DNA of 64,000 nt from Carnegiea gigantea. Taxonomy: Eukaryota > Streptophyta > Magnoliopsida > Caryophyllales > Cactaceae. Below are positions 37,468-50,272 of the stretch, piece by piece. The notes under the pieces were generated by a model, which was not told the origin of the DNA, did no database searches, and saw only the letters and a list, made by a program, of their open reading frames with translations. Each line of letters starts with the position of its first letter. Position 1 is the stretch's first letter. Where the stretch lies: NCBI GenBank assembly GCA_029747015.1, contig JAKOGI010000813.1, positions 144,501-208,500 of the forward strand, written 5' to 3'. The position numbers and the translations under genes were made by a program.

Positions 37468-40400
37468 TGTAACGCCTCCAAAATGCTAATGACATAATTT
37501 ATGGAAAACTGCAATAGATAACTTAATAATAGAAGCGCTACCACCGTCCTGATAAGGACAAGGCTCACTAAATCCGTTTGATCTTATAACTCATGTTCAA
37601 ATCACAATATCTATTAAACTGAAACAATCTAAGACCGAAGTCCATAATAGTTCAACTTCAATACAATCGAATTAATCACACCATTTGCTAACTCCACTCA
37701 CACTTCATAAGTATATTGAGCATACACCCAAGTTGACCTTGAGGTCGACCCAACATTCATAATATGATGAATCCACTGTGAGCATCTGACAGTTTTGAAA
37801 AGGGCTTGCTAAAAGGAGAAACATGTAGTACTTCATCAGCTAAAATAGAAAACATGAAAACAATTCGAAAATGTCAGCAAAAACTCGGTACATACATTCC
37901 TGTATTGTAAAATGAGCATAGAAAAACTGTTGATAGGTACCCGCTTTTGCAATTCATTTAGTCATCAATAACAATGAAAATGAAAGTAATATGAAACTGA
38001 ATTACTCATTATTATCTGGACGTAAACCCCTTGCAATGATATGATCTATACATAGGTGTACACCTACCAATCCGATCAAGAGTAGGCCTGAAGCCGCGCG
38101 AGTAAATGATGGGCTAACGCCCTATAGATGATAACTGACGAGGTCACAAGTTACATGACAAATCACTGTAGAAACTAATTCATTAATAAACTCATTAAGA
38201 GTTGTAACTTGATAAACATGTTCTACTTTTTGAAGATACAGGCAATGGACGTACCTTGAGTCTTTAAAAAAGTGTCATCTGGCTTGATAAATATATTCTG
38301 ACTTGATAGCACTTATGCATAATAGGGAACGATAACTAGGCCCGACTCTATTTCATAAATGTCATTGTAGGCATGTGTAGTCAGTAATGATCCTTACTCG
38401 CATAATTGAGTAAGTAAAAGTATACATAATAGAAATTGAGTAATTAAATGGTATACATAACTTTGGTATTTCAATATAACTTCAAAACTGAATTGGTGAA
38501 AGTAATTAAATTTGATATAAAGTAAATGAAACTAAAATTGACAATAGTAAGATAAATGAGATTACAAAGGAAAAGGCCTTGATGGTGACAAATGAGGGAG
38601 TGGTTATGGCCTTTTCTGAGATAGATTGCTGATACGGGTTTAAGGCTTGCTGATGTATAGTTTGGTTCAAGATAACAGCGAGTACACTAGATTGGCCTAA
38701 TAAATATATTAGATACATTCTGAAGTGAGTGAGTAATAAAGGCTTGAGGCCAAGAGAGATATATCTTGCTTCAAAATAGCATAAATACAATAATTTGGTC
38801 TAATAAATATGGTTTCTGGGTCACGATTCTCCACACTTCTCATATTTCATTCATAAATACATTAGATATAGAATTCCACCCTAATTGAATCGTTGAACTC
38901 AAAAGAAGCTAATAAGCTCACAAAGCTTGGTATTTTCTTTGTAAAATCCATAAATAATTCAAAGCTCATAAACAAGCTCTCAAATTGTATAGTTGTCTTC
39001 TTCTGCCTCATTGATCAGGCTAAAAGCTCCATGAAAGTCCATGAATATTCATTTTCCCCTTAAATGACCTTACATGGCCTAAATACACAAAATGAATGCA
39101 TTATCAATCTCACTCAATCTTTGTTATTGCTCTTTACACAATTACTCAAAATGCTTTCAAACATCACCGAACTCAAAATACTCAACCAAAATTCATGAAA
39201 TCGTATAGGAAACTTGAAAATAATATGGACAATCTACAGTAAAATTTTCTAAATTTTCCTCCAAGTATATGCTATACAAAAGTTGCAATAACATCCCAAT
39301 TTGCACTAAAGCAGGTCAGTTCACTTAGAAAATTCATAACTTTCACCCTAGACCTCAAATGGAGACCTAAAACCCTAATATGAAAAGACTAGGAAGTTCC
39401 AAAAAACTTTCATGTACAATACAAAATGTGATTCCCACAATAGGATTCCCAAAATGGGGCTAAAAGACAAGTGTGTTAGTTTTTGGTCCAATCTGCACAG
39501 TTTTGGTAAAACGACCATAACGTTTTCCACATACCTCGAATTAAGGCGATTCAAAAGCCATTTGAAAGCGAACATCTGAACTATCTACCCACCAAAAATC
39601 ATAATTTTTCCATGTCCCGATCACTACCAGTTTAATCTCGAAATCTGCCCTGTTTTCCTGAAATTTTTAGTCTTCACTGTTTAGTTTTCTCTTCCTTTTT
39701 CACATAAATCCTCACTTGAAATCATTCCAAATCACCAAAACCATCATCATAATCATCAATAAAACTAAATATTATAAAATCAAATACAAAATAATCATCG
39801 TAATCCATCCATAAACATGATTTTAACTTAAGCTTGCATGGACATGATCATCCCTAAACCCTTGCATGATTCAAGCTCAACTTCACCATGATCAACACTA
39901 AAATAAACCTTGTTTTATATCAAAACGTCATGATCAATGATCACAAACATCAAAACAAGAATCAAAACTAAAATAAAAATCAAAACCAACAAGATTAAAT
40001 TTCAAGATTACTCATTTTGATTGCAAATAAGTTGAGACAGATATGAGGTTTAGTGGTTTTGATGATGGAGGATGGTAGCTTGAGGTACTAGGATGTTAAG
40101 GGGTCGGAAACCACTAGGGCTGGTCGAAAAAATGGCCGGAAAACACCCAAGAAGTGTTGCCCAGCTGCTGCTGTGAGGGAGGTGAGAGATGAGAGAGAAA
40201 GTGAGCTTTGCATTGAGTTGTGTGTGTTTTGACTGATCACCAGACTTGGCTGAAATTCTATCTAGTAAAGCCACCTTTTAAAGCTAATCATGTTAAGTTT
40301 AATCATAGTAATTAGTTAGATTAATAGGCAACTTTTCAAACCGGCTGAAATAAGTTGGGTTCGGGAATAAAACACTTTGTAACGACAACGATTTTGCGTA

Positions 40401-40472
40401 ACTCAAAATTAAATTTTTACAAAGTTATAAAAAATAATAATAATAATAATAACAATAAAAACAACAACAATG

Positions 40473-40550
<78 letters not shown>

Positions 40551-40905
40551 TTTTATTAAACCATAGTTATCGAGGTCTACTATCGATTCACCGAATATTT
40601 ATTTAATCAACAAAACTTGACTTAACAAATCAATGAAACCGAAATTGCAAAATGGGACCCAAATAAAATATCCCCAACCGGGATGATTAAATACGATAAA
40701 TGAACGTGGAAAATTTAAATGACACAAGGTAATTCGGTAAATATACAAATTGAGTGTAATTGAATTAATACACATGATTTGGTTAAACAAATAACCATGA
40801 GTGATTAAATCTATAAACATGATAAATTAAATCAATAAACATGATCAATTAAATAAATAAATATGATTTAAATAAATAAATATGGGTTAGGGTCCGGTTA
40901 TTACA
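37468..40905 (-). repeat. 3' LTR of the Tekay-like element
   Basis: 3,438 bp; on the minus strand TGTAATAACCGGACCC to TTTGGAGGCGTTACA. It is about 1.1 kb longer than the 5' LTR because the latter has lost the segment equivalent to about 39310-40430. Confidence 0.88.
40437..40551. repeat. Palindromic (AAT)n(ATT)n microsatellite
   Basis: An AAT run (about 40473-40507) is followed without gap by an ATT run (to about 40551), so the two halves are reverse complements. A short AAT/AAC part precedes them. Confidence 0.95.
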
Positions 40906-40918
40906 GCCTTCCCCTCTT
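40906..40918 (-). promoter_or_regulatory. Polypurine tract of the Tekay-like element
   Basis: Minus strand AAGAGGGGAAGGC lies directly before TGTAATAACC of the 3' LTR. Confidence 0.85.
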
Positions 40919-43900
40919 AAAGAGTTTCGTCCTCGAAACTTATGACGCTTGCCAAATGTATGCAATGCTGCTTTAAAAACACATAGGCCAGTGGTTCCCA
41001 TTGCTTCCCTCTAAAGAGGTATAATTTGCTCAATGTACTCTGACTAAGGGCGTCTACATATTGTATAACTGCTTAATCTCATGTTTCAGTAGTAGATCCG
41101 GATACTTCTCACACAATAGCCTCAATGAACTCAATTACTATGGTTCAAAATTAATATTCTCTTCGAAAGAAAAGAACCTTGTTACTAGTGAGGAGGTGCT
41201 CACTGCTGGTTTATCACCTTGTCCACTAATGAAAACTGATGTACACCCTGGTAAGTACTCTGATACTATTATGAGCTATAAACACGTCATATACGTGTTT
41301 GGGTTCAACAGGTAGGTGCAGCCAACATGCTACAGGATTTAGCCTTTCAATGAATCATAAGGCTCCATGTAACTAGTTCCTACTTGTCCTTGGATAGTCG
41401 GTCTCTTACTACTATGATTGGAAAAGCCTTTTGAAATACTTCATAACCCATCTGAGACTTTGGTTATTTCTTTGTTTTGCCAATACAACTCTTTTGTCGA
41501 CCCTATATCACCTCAACATATACTTGAATTTTCCCTCTTAATGCTTGGTTGGGTTAGCTCTGACCTTATACTCAATGTTTCTTCTGACTCACTCCAATAT
41601 AATTAGAGAATGTTTCATATTATGCCCTTATCAAAATGTCCTTATCTGATATTCCTACTGCATCACATGATCTCCCCTCATCAGACTACTCAAGGATCTG
41701 CTCCCGGCAGATAATGGGCAATAAAATGACTATGGTTAGGGATAAGAGTGATGAAATTCTTAGTCAAGCGAATCATTGCATACAAAAGAAATGAGCAATG
41801 AGACTAGAAAAGGCTAACAAAGGAGAGATTATCATGGGGTGGTTAAAATAAAGATAACCATAAGTGTATCATAAAATCTAAAATATAATGCCACAAGAAG
41901 TGTAGTTTATAAATATGGATCATAAAGGATCCAATAAATAATCAACTAAGGAGAAAGATGGCCTAGTTATACTTGGGCTTAACTGGTGAATTGGAAACAA
42001 GATGACAAGTAACGGAGCTTCAATTAGGTGACTTTATAGCCATGAGCAACAAGATAAGTGCAATAGATAGATGGGACAAGCAATGCGCAATAAATAGATA
42101 GATAGATTGTATAAGCAAAGTGCAATGGATAGATAAATGGATTGGACGAACAAGGTGCCAATGGATAGATGAATAGATTGAGCAAGCTATAATAGAAATA
42201 TACCTTTACTCATATGAAGTCAATTTGAGTACAACAATAAGATTAAATAGAGAATGCAGAAGTTTATTTATCAAAATGTAAGATATATGTATGGGAGTTG
42301 AAGTTCTAAATTAAGAGAGTAAGGGGATTATGACAATTGCAATCACCCACACCAATGAGAGTTGAATTACATTATGAATTTAATTAGAACAAGTTATACA
42401 AGCTTATCATTTTGAATAAATGAGATGTAAGGTAGATGTGTGAATCAGCTCTCAACGGAATGAACGACAACTCATGATCATGAAATAAAGATGGTGAAGG
42501 TCGAGAGCACTGGAATATTGACAAGCATATAAGGTCAAATAAAAATATATTGCACATTTAACAATGGGTTTGTAAAGACATGGAAGATCACGCTAATAGG
42601 AAATATTGGGTTGAAATATAAGGTGATTAAGCAATATTGGATAGTATCAAGTTTTGAAGATGTGACAAGCAAACAATTTCAAGAATTATTATAAAAGGGC
42701 ATTCTTGCAAAAGATAAACTGTGGTTGCACAGTTTAGGTGTGGTATCCGGACCTCAAATCATTCCCAGAAAAGACTTCTGTCGTTGGTAACTAATCCCAT
42801 GAATCATTTATTCAAGGTATAGGGCACTTGTTTTTGATAGCGATCTTGTTCAACTCTCTGTACGCAATATACAACCATAAGGTTCTGTCTTCCTTCTTCA
42901 CACATATAAAACTAGGGTTTCCCATGATGGTACACTTGGTTAAATAACTCCCTTCGGTAACAACTCACTTTATTAAATCTAGAGTTCCTTGAACTCCACC
43001 GGGGGCCATATGATAGGGGCTCTGAAACTGGGTTGAACAATCAAGAGTTAGGTCAATAGGCAAATCAATGCTTCTTGGGGAGAAACAATCCTGATCGTCC
43101 TCAGATGAAACATTTCTAAATTTACAAACTGTAATCATGGATATGTACATACCGAGTGTGGATTGGGATATCACTAATATTCAATGCATTATTGACATGA
43201 TAACTCGCTTGCTTACACAGTGAAATTAGGGTAGAAATATAATTTTTTCTTCTCTCAGTCCATAGAAACACACGTTTAGTCTTTCTGTATTTCTCAAACT
43301 AGCCTTAAGATATTTACAAGTCATCTTCTGTAAATACACAATCAGTTCATCCCCATAATGATAACAAGGTATGCCAATGAAACTGGATTGAATACCCAAT
43401 AAATATAGTTCCAGCAATACTAATAGAAGCATATTTATACAAGATAACACATTCAACTGCCTACTAGTCTCAGTAAATTTAAAAGACAGGGGGACGATCT
43501 AAAGTGTAAAGAGCCGCAACCACTCTATAAACTCTTACAAAGATATTGCTTTATTGATTAAAAAGACGGGCATGTAAGATGAATGAATGAAAGGATGAAG
43601 ATTCGTAATGAAAGAGGTCAGGCACATAAATATCCACATATACAAGACATGCAGTTTATTCATGATGGTCATGATAGTAAAGTAAATGAACGATATTATG
43701 AAGTTGAGAAAGAGTATTAAGTAATGGAGGTGAAGAAATGTGACAGATTCCCAAAGCAACTTTTGAAAAGTCATATGGTATCCGTATGTGAGTAAAATGA
43801 CGAAGATAAGGGTCAACACTACCATAAGGGATTCATCTGGTGTTTGAAAGGACAATACATCAAGATAAAGGAGTAGTCTTATGACTGAACATGATGATAT

Positions 43901-45329
43901 CTATCAATAACACATTTTAGAGTAAATGAAGTCTTGGGTACGCATATAAACTTCAAAACTGCTGGCAGATGGAAATAGCACAAATCATTGTTTATCATTC
44001 ATAAGATAGGCTGTACTAGTAAAGAAAGGATTGCCAAAATAACTTGAGTAACGACATGCAGTCACAGCCATAGAGTAGTATGCCAACACAATGTTACGAT
44101 GCTATAGAAACACGAACAATATGGATCCATTTAATTGCTGAAAGGGTACTCAATGGTTGGGTCTAAAGCAATCAAAGCTTTGCAAGCAATAAATGAATAG
44201 TGCCCAAATAGAAGCAAGGAGTTAAAGTAGGTGTCAGTAAAAATATGAACATAGTGATGACTAAACTGCAAGTAGAATGGACCAAATATGCTTAGAAAGA
44301 ACTGCAAATCACACAGTAACGCATAGTAGTGGTCATTATAGGCTCTATTATAGAAACAAAGAATTAAACGGTTATGATGGTCAGGGTTTGAATCGCCTAC
44401 AAGAAAGGTTGCTCCGATGTGTTTGAAGAACTCCCCACATACTACATATGAGAATTTCCATAAACACTCCATTACAAATCAAGAGAGCATTAGTGGTAAA
44501 GAACTAATACCTCTGAATAATTCAAGATAACTAGGGCGGAAATAAGTCAATGAAAGGAAGTAATGGGAACATTGATGAGGTAAGGTCTTGGTGTCAAGAT
44601 CAGATAATTCCTATATATGGCAGCTTAATCTTACTTGTACCACACATATAATGCCAAGTAGCAGACCTTAAGATACTAATTATTATCACCATACATAAGC
44701 ACTCATTGTAGTGTTCATCTCATACTGATTCACCTCAAAGATATTGCTCCACAAGGCATTTCCTCATCTAGAGGTTTAGATCTAACTTAACACTATATTA
44801 ATCCTTTAAGAAGTTGTAAATGGCATCCCCACATCGGGTTTCAACCATATATTAACACACCTCAATAAGACTCTCAAATTCTGGGGAAAAACGGACAGAG
44901 TTCCGCCTAAAAACTGACTAAAATCTAGGCTTAAAGCCTTACAATAGATACCTGAAATGGAGAGAAGTAGTTCAATAGCTCAACAGCCATACGCGGGAGT
45001 TCATAACTCAATAGGTCACACACCCGGAGTGCACGATTGCAAAAATTTAAACACATGAGAGAAATGAAACATACAATACAACTCTCAGATAAATGAGAGC
45101 ATGCCTCTCTAATAGGTGACCCAAATAGTTCCATACTCCACTTTGCTAATGCTTGAATCTCAGGATATTATCAAGTGATTAAGTCACCCAAATGGAAATG
45201 GTTCCTCCATATACACCCATACATATGAACTTATAGTCGATAACTCATTCAGCTGGTCCAACATAACTCATACACACCTTGATAGCTAACTCATAAACAC
45301 TTGATAGCTCACAGTGGCCCTTAAAACCT
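40919..45329 (-). other. Interior of the Tekay-like element, almost non-coding
   Basis: About 4.4 kb where gag and pol would be expected. No gag, protease, RNase H, integrase or chromodomain could be read in any frame. The longest minus frames (for example 44131-44472 and 43535-43855) have no retroviral motif. The only recognisable part is the RT relic at 42735-43174. Near the primer site, 44880-45329 is a leader shared with 9137-9530. Confidence 0.65.
42735..43174 (-). pseudogene. Tekay-type RT, short relic
   Basis: Minus-strand blocks in the normal order of a chromovirus RT N-terminal part: RSIDLPIDLTLDCSTQFQSP and YHMAP (43090-43000), FICVKKEDRTLWLYIAYREL with NKIAIKNKCPIP (about 42915-42825), and FSGNDLRSGYHT (about 42775-42740). 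In intact relatives these are the PYRMAP, FVKKKDG, IDYRELNK and FSKIDLRSGYHQ motifs; the Asp before LRSGYH is changed to Asn-Asp context here. The catalytic YVDD half is absent. Stops break the frame. Confidence 0.75.
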
Positions 45330-45343
45330 TGGCTCTGATACCA
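45330..45343 (-). promoter_or_regulatory. Primer-binding site, initiator tRNA-Met
   Basis: On the minus strand TGGTATCAGAGCCA, three bases after the 5' LTR end, is complementary to the 3' end of plant initiator tRNA-Met (...TGGCTCTGATACCA). It fixes orientation and the LTR boundary. Confidence 0.92.
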
Positions 45344-45346
45344 ATC

Positions 45347-47199
45347 TGTAATGCCTCCAAAATGCTAATGACATAATTTACAGAAAACTACAGCAGAAGA
45401 CTTAATAATAGAGGCGCTACCACCGTCCTGATAAGGACAAGGCTCACTGAATCCGTTTGATCTTACAACTCATGTTCAAATCATTATATCTATTAAACTG
45501 AAACACTCCAAGACTGAGGTCTATAATAGTTCAACTTCAATACAATCGACTTAATTATACCATTTGCTAACTCCACTCACACTACATCAGTATATTGAGC
45601 ATAGACCCAAGTTGACCCTGAAGTCGATCCCAACATTCATGATATGCTGAATCCACTGTGAGCGTCTGATAGCTTCGAAAAGGGCCTGCTAAAAGGAGAA
45701 ACATGTGGTACTTCATCACCTAAAATAGAAAACATGAAAACAATTCAAAAATGTGAGCAAAAACTCAGTACATACATTCCTGTATTGTAAAATGAGCATA
45801 GAAAAACTGTTGATAGGTACCCGCTTTTACAATTCATTTAGTCGTCAATAACAATGAAAATGAAAGTAATATGAAACTGAATTGCTCATTATTATCTGGA
45901 TGTGAACCCCTTGCAATGATATGATCTATACATAGGTGTACACCTGCCAATTCGATTAAGAATAGGCCTGAAGCTGCGCGGGTAAATGATGGGCTGACGC
46001 CCTATAGATGATAACTGACGGGGTCACAAGTTAAATGGCAAATCGCTGTATAAATTGATTCATTGATAAACTCATTAAAAGTTATAACTTAATAAACATG
46101 TTCTGCTTTCTGAAGATACAGGCAATGGACGTATCTTGGGTCTTTGAAAAAATGTCATCTGGCTTGATAAATATGTTCTGATTTGATAACACCTATGCAT
46201 AATAGGGAACTATAACTAGGCCTCGAGTCTGTTTCATAAATGTCATTGTAGACATGTGTAGTCAGTAAATGATCCTTACTCGCATAATTAAGTAAGTAAA
46301 AGTATGCATAGTAGAAACTGAGTAATTAAATTGTATACATAACTTTGGTATTTTAATATAACTTCAAAACTAAATTGATAAAAGTAATTAAATTTGATAT
46401 AAAGTAAATGAAAGCAAAATAGACAACAGTAAGATAAATGAGATTACAAAGGAAAATGCGTTGATGGTGACAAATGAGGGAGTGGTTGTGGCCTTTTCTG
46501 AGATAGGTTGCTGATGCGGGTTTAAGGCTTGCTGATGTATAGTTTGGTTCAAGATAATAGCGAGTACACTAGATTGGCTTGATAAATATATTTGATACAT
46601 TCTGAAGTGAGTGAGTAATAAGGGTTTGAGGCCGAGAGAGATATACCTTGGTTCAAAATAGCATAAACTGCAATAACTTGGTCTGATAAATATGGTTTCT
46701 AGGTCATAACTCTCTCCGCTTCTCATATTTCATTCATAAATCCATTAGATATAGAATTCCACCCCAAATGAATCATTGAACTCAAAAGAAGCTATTAAGC
46801 TCACTAAGCTTGGTATTTTCTTTGTAAAATCCATAAATAATTCAAAGCTCATAAACAAGCTCCCAAATTGTATAGTTGTCTTCTTCTGCCTTATTCATCA
46901 AACTAAAAGCTCCATGAAAGTCCATGAATATTCATTTCCCCCTTAAATGACCTTACATAGCCCAAATATACAAAATGAATGTATTATCAATCTCACTTAA
47001 TCTTTGTTATTGCTCTTTACACAATTACTCAAAATACTTTCAAACATCACCAAACTCAAAATACTCAACCAAAATTTATGAAATCTTATAGGAAATTTGA
47101 AAATAATATGGACAATCTACAGTAAAATTTTCTAAATTTTCCTCCAAGTATATGCTATACAAAAGTTGCAATAACAGCCCAATTTCTTAAACCTTAATT

Positions 47200-47258
<59 letters not shown>

Positions 47259-47638
47259 AATAATGATAATGATAATGATAATAATTTCTTAAACCTTAAT
47301 TATCGAAGCCTACTATTGATTCACTCGATATTTAATTAATCAACAAAACTTGAATTAACAAATCAATGAAGCTTAAATTGCAAAATGGGACCCAAATGAA
47401 AAATCCCTAATCGGGATGATTAAATACGATAAATGAAAGCGAAAAATTTAAATGACACAAGGTAATTCGGTAAATATACAAATTGAGTATAATTGAATCA
47501 ATAAACATGATTTGGTTAAACAAATAGCCATGAGTGATTAAATCCATAAACATGATAAATTAAATGAATAAACATGAATAATTAAATAAATAAATATGAT
47601 TTAAATAAATAAATATGGGTTAAGGTCCGGTTATTATA
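45347..47638 (-). repeat. 5' LTR of the Tekay-like element
   Basis: 2,292 bp; on the minus strand it starts TATAATAACCGG (the expected TG is mutated to TA) and ends GGAGGCATTACA. Relative to the 3' LTR a 1.1-kb internal segment is missing, at a junction flanked by a duplicated 21-base sequence. Confidence 0.88.
47199..47285. repeat. AAT/AAC/GAT microsatellite flanked by a short direct repeat
   Basis: (AAT)n, (AAC)n, (AAT)n and (GAT)n runs. AATTTCTTAAACCTTAATTA occurs on both sides, at 47181 and at 47283. Confidence 0.9.
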
Positions 47639-47643
47639 GTGGA
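47639..47643. repeat. Target-site duplication GTGGA, right
   Basis: Exact copy of 37463-37467. Confidence 0.88.
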
Positions 47644-48470
47644 AGTCCATTAAAGTACCAAGCAGTGATAGGGTTTAGTTTCTTTTTTCTTTCTTCAATT
47701 TCGTTATTTACCTTTTCAGATTTAGTTTTTCTTCAAAATTTATGGTTCATATTATTACTTTGAGATTCCTTGAATTGGATTGATTAATTTGATGTTTTGG
47801 AGCATGAATTACAAACAAATTACCCATATTTGATTTCATTATTTCTCTCCTATTGGAATTTGTTCAATCAGCTTGAGTCTAGGCAATCTGGGTTGATTTG
47901 GCTCAGTGATGTTAAGCTTGGTTGTGGTGTTCAATCTTTACACCTGGACTTCTAGTGAATTTAGAATTGCTACCAAGTGCAAACTATGCTACTCATATTT
48001 AGTTTTTGGGTTGGTTCCTCCTTCTGTTGATTCAGCAGTTGCTTAGTAAATTGTTAGTTATACAGTTTTTTATGAAAATTTTGAGTTTTTATGCTTCCTT
48101 GTCTCAATTAGTTACGATACTGGCTTACAATTTATCATAGTTCTGATAGTCACTAAGTTGGGATGATACTAGTAAATGCTTATGCATGAACTTAGAAACT
48201 ATTTGGGCCAATTTAATGAGTGAACATGATAAATGAATTTGGTGACTTTCGGGCTGAGGTTGCTGATTCAACTATTACTTTTCGCTCTAAGAATTTAGTC
48301 ACAGTCTTTATGGTGTTTATGTCCATTGTATTTTTTGGTTACTATTTCAAATTTTCCTACACAATTAGTTAAATAAATTTGCAATAGTTTATTTTTGGAT
48401 GGGAAATATGGTCAAATGTAGTTCAATCAATTTTCATTTGGTCAAAGGTAGTGCCTAGTTTAGTTAAATT
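47644..48470 (+). other. Remainder of old Athila 3' LTR and unassigned DNA
   Basis: The first 30 or so bases continue the old Athila 3' LTR. The rest is AT-rich and has no recognisable match; the junction with Tat sequence near 48480 could not be placed. Confidence 0.4.
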
Positions 48471-48479
48471 AATTTGCTA

Positions 48480-49137
48480 AATAAGACTAGTAGTAATCCA
48501 AGCATCTCAACCCATCCTTATGTACCGACCCTTAAGTCCTACGACGAAAGTCATACACTTGCAGTTAAATTTAATCTTTATAAAAATCGCAACAATGGCA
48601 AGTACGAAGCCCATGAAGAAAACATGTGGGTGTATCCCCCAAAGGACAAGGAAGTTCTTGCAATTCTACAATACTCTAAAATGATACATGAGTCACCTCT
48701 TGGAAAATAAGTAAGCTGATGCCCTAAGTCAAGTAGTTCACCCCTGGATGGCCAGCCCAACCAAATCTAATACTTAGATGGATCTACTCATCAAATACTT
48801 ACTTAAAGGAGAGCTTCCATAACACAAGAAAAAGACAAAGGCGTCAAGAATAAAGACTACCATTTCTTCCTTTATGAAGGAATCCTCCACAAGCAAGCCA
48901 ACGCTTACCCCACCCTCAGATATGTAGCCTCATAATGGGGACAAGCAATCCTTTAATAGATTCATGAAAGTGTTTGTGGCTTACGTATTTGCAACATGGT
49001 TATTGCCCTCAAATTGTACGAATTGACTATTATTGGCAATTCCTATAGGAGGACACAATGGCCCTAGTCGGAGAATGTGACAAATGCTAAACATGAGCTC
49101 ACAAGTATCTCTTCATTGCCATCGACCACTTCACAAG
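48480..49137 (+). pseudogene. Tat-type RNase H to integrase core, decayed (middle piece)
   Basis: TLAVKFNLYKNRNNGKYEAH (about 48560-48617) fits the middle of a Tat RNase H. ADALSQVVHPWMASP (about 48718-48760) is its end. MDLLIKYLLKGELP and KASRIKTTISSFMKES (about 48778-48890) are the integrase zinc-finger approach. FIAIDHFTS at 49107-49137 is the beginning of the integrase catalytic core, where the first Asp lies. The young Athila interrupts the gene exactly here. Confidence 0.8.
49133..49137. repeat. Target-site duplication ACAAG, left
   Basis: Repeated exactly at 59048-59052. Confidence 0.92.
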
Positions 49138-50258
49138 TGTTGTGAATTTCCGCAAACGTACGGTTTATCGTTGTACGAATTACGGGTGTCGTTCTCAGGG
49201 ATGGTTGTGAAATTAGATTAAAAATTCTAATCTAACTTAGAACTAGAAGCCAATTTTCTCTAACTCAAATGTTGAAATCACTAAAATTAATGGACCAAAT
49301 CACCAAAATTAAATCCTCAAATTGCAAACAGGATGCCGTGCAAAATGAAAAGAACCAAGCTGTAATAAGTTTGAGCTGACTAACACTTAGCTGAAATTAG
49401 CCAATTAAATCCTGAAATTGAGCAGCAGAGGCCAACGAAAGGGAAAGAAACAGGGGAACATGGCAGAGCAATGCAGCAAGCGCAAGGCACGAGCAAGGTA
49501 TGGACAAGCACCAGAGCCAATTCGAAATGTCAAACCACAAGTTCCCAAACCACTTAATAAAAATTCAATTTGCTTGAAATTACATGCTAGGGATGCGAAT
49601 CTGAGAATCCAAATCAAAGCAGATGAACACGGAAACAACCCTAAATTGCTAGATACTGAAATTAATATGAAAATAATCGAAACTTAAACCTAAGAAACTA
49701 AACTAAACCTAATTCATGCCCCAAAGCTGCCGAGCCCCTCGTTTTTATAGCAATCACACCAACCGTTCTCAGCAATTGATGCTGCAAGCCATTCGAATAG
49801 GCTGAGATGGAGTAACGGTCGCCTTTAATGGAAAATTGAAGAGAGGCTGAGATTGAGGGGAAGGTCAAACGCCATGGCCGTGTGAGGTTGAGATGAAGAA
49901 GAAGAAGAGAAGCAGAGGAGGGGTTGGGGCGTTTGGGTTCTGGGAATTGAAAGGAGAGAGAATGAAATAAGGGGGAGAGAGAAGGCCGGGTCACGTGCTG
50001 CACGCATGACCGGTTTTATTATTGTTTTTTTTGTGGTTTTCCTTTTTTTTTTTTTGTTTATTGTTTGGTTCGGGTTTGAATCCGTTTGGCCCAATTCTTC
50101 AGTTTTCAGCATACCTTCATCTTTTCCTTGCAATTTTCCGAATTATTCAATACCTGCAAAATAAAATAAAAATAAATAAAAATCTAAAAATAATAATTAT
50201 TTCGAGCATAAATTAGGCGGAAAGATACAGTAAAAATAACACATTTTTGGCGTTAACA
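49138..50258 (-). repeat. 3' LTR of the young Athila
   Basis: 1,121 bp; on the minus strand TGTTAACGCC to TTCACAACA. It aligns over its full length with 57917-59047. Confidence 0.95.
49742..49749 (-). promoter_or_regulatory. TATA box in 3' LTR
   Basis: Minus strand TATAAAAA within GATTGCTATAAAAACGAGG, identical in both LTRs. In this LTR it could drive transcription outwards into flanking Tat DNA. Confidence 0.6.
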
Positions 50259-50272
50259 AATACCCCCACACC
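50259..50272 (-). promoter_or_regulatory. Polypurine tract of the young Athila
   Basis: Minus strand GGTGTGGGGGTATT precedes the 3' LTR start TGTTAACG, with CTCGAGGACGAGC a little upstream. Confidence 0.7.

Larger units (their letters stand above)
37468..47638 (-). mobile_element. Tekay-like chromovirus derivative, non-autonomous
   Basis: A 10,171-bp element on the minus strand with target duplication GTGGA. 5' LTR 45347-47638, primer site for tRNA-iMet at 45330-45343, interior 40906-45346, polypurine tract 40906-40918, 3' LTR 37468-40905. The sequence before the tract (TTTCGAGGACGAAACTC on the minus strand) is typical of Tekay chromoviruses. Only a short RT relic can be read in the interior. 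The LTRs match at about nine positions in ten by eye, so the insertion is older than the young Athila. Family members are at 29917 and 9600. Confidence 0.88.
27373..48470 (+). mobile_element. Old Athila-type element, with later insertions
   Basis: A decayed Athila-lineage element inserted in the Tat element: 5' LTR near 27373-28090, leader, gag, pol, 3' non-coding region, and a 3' LTR beginning at about 36706. A partial Tekay-like LTR (29917-32128) and a full Tekay-like element (37468-47638) sit inside it. All coding blocks resemble, in order, those of the young Athila at 49138-59047. The two LTRs are very diverged and their outer ends are uncertain; the right boundary is a guess from where Tat sequence resumes. 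Confidence 0.65.

Noticed and set aside
40355..40606. 83-codon frame with poly-Asn and poly-Tyr
   Set aside because: It is the translation of the AAT/ATT microsatellite inside an LTR.
44131..44472. 113-codon minus frame inside the Tekay-like element
   Set aside because: It is in the sense direction but shows no gag, protease or integrase motif; it is probably chance in AT-rich sequence.
49418..49687. 89-codon plus-strand frame, present again at 58197-58466
   Set aside because: The repetition only reflects the two near-identical LTRs; it is antisense to the element and starts at a non-ATG codon.
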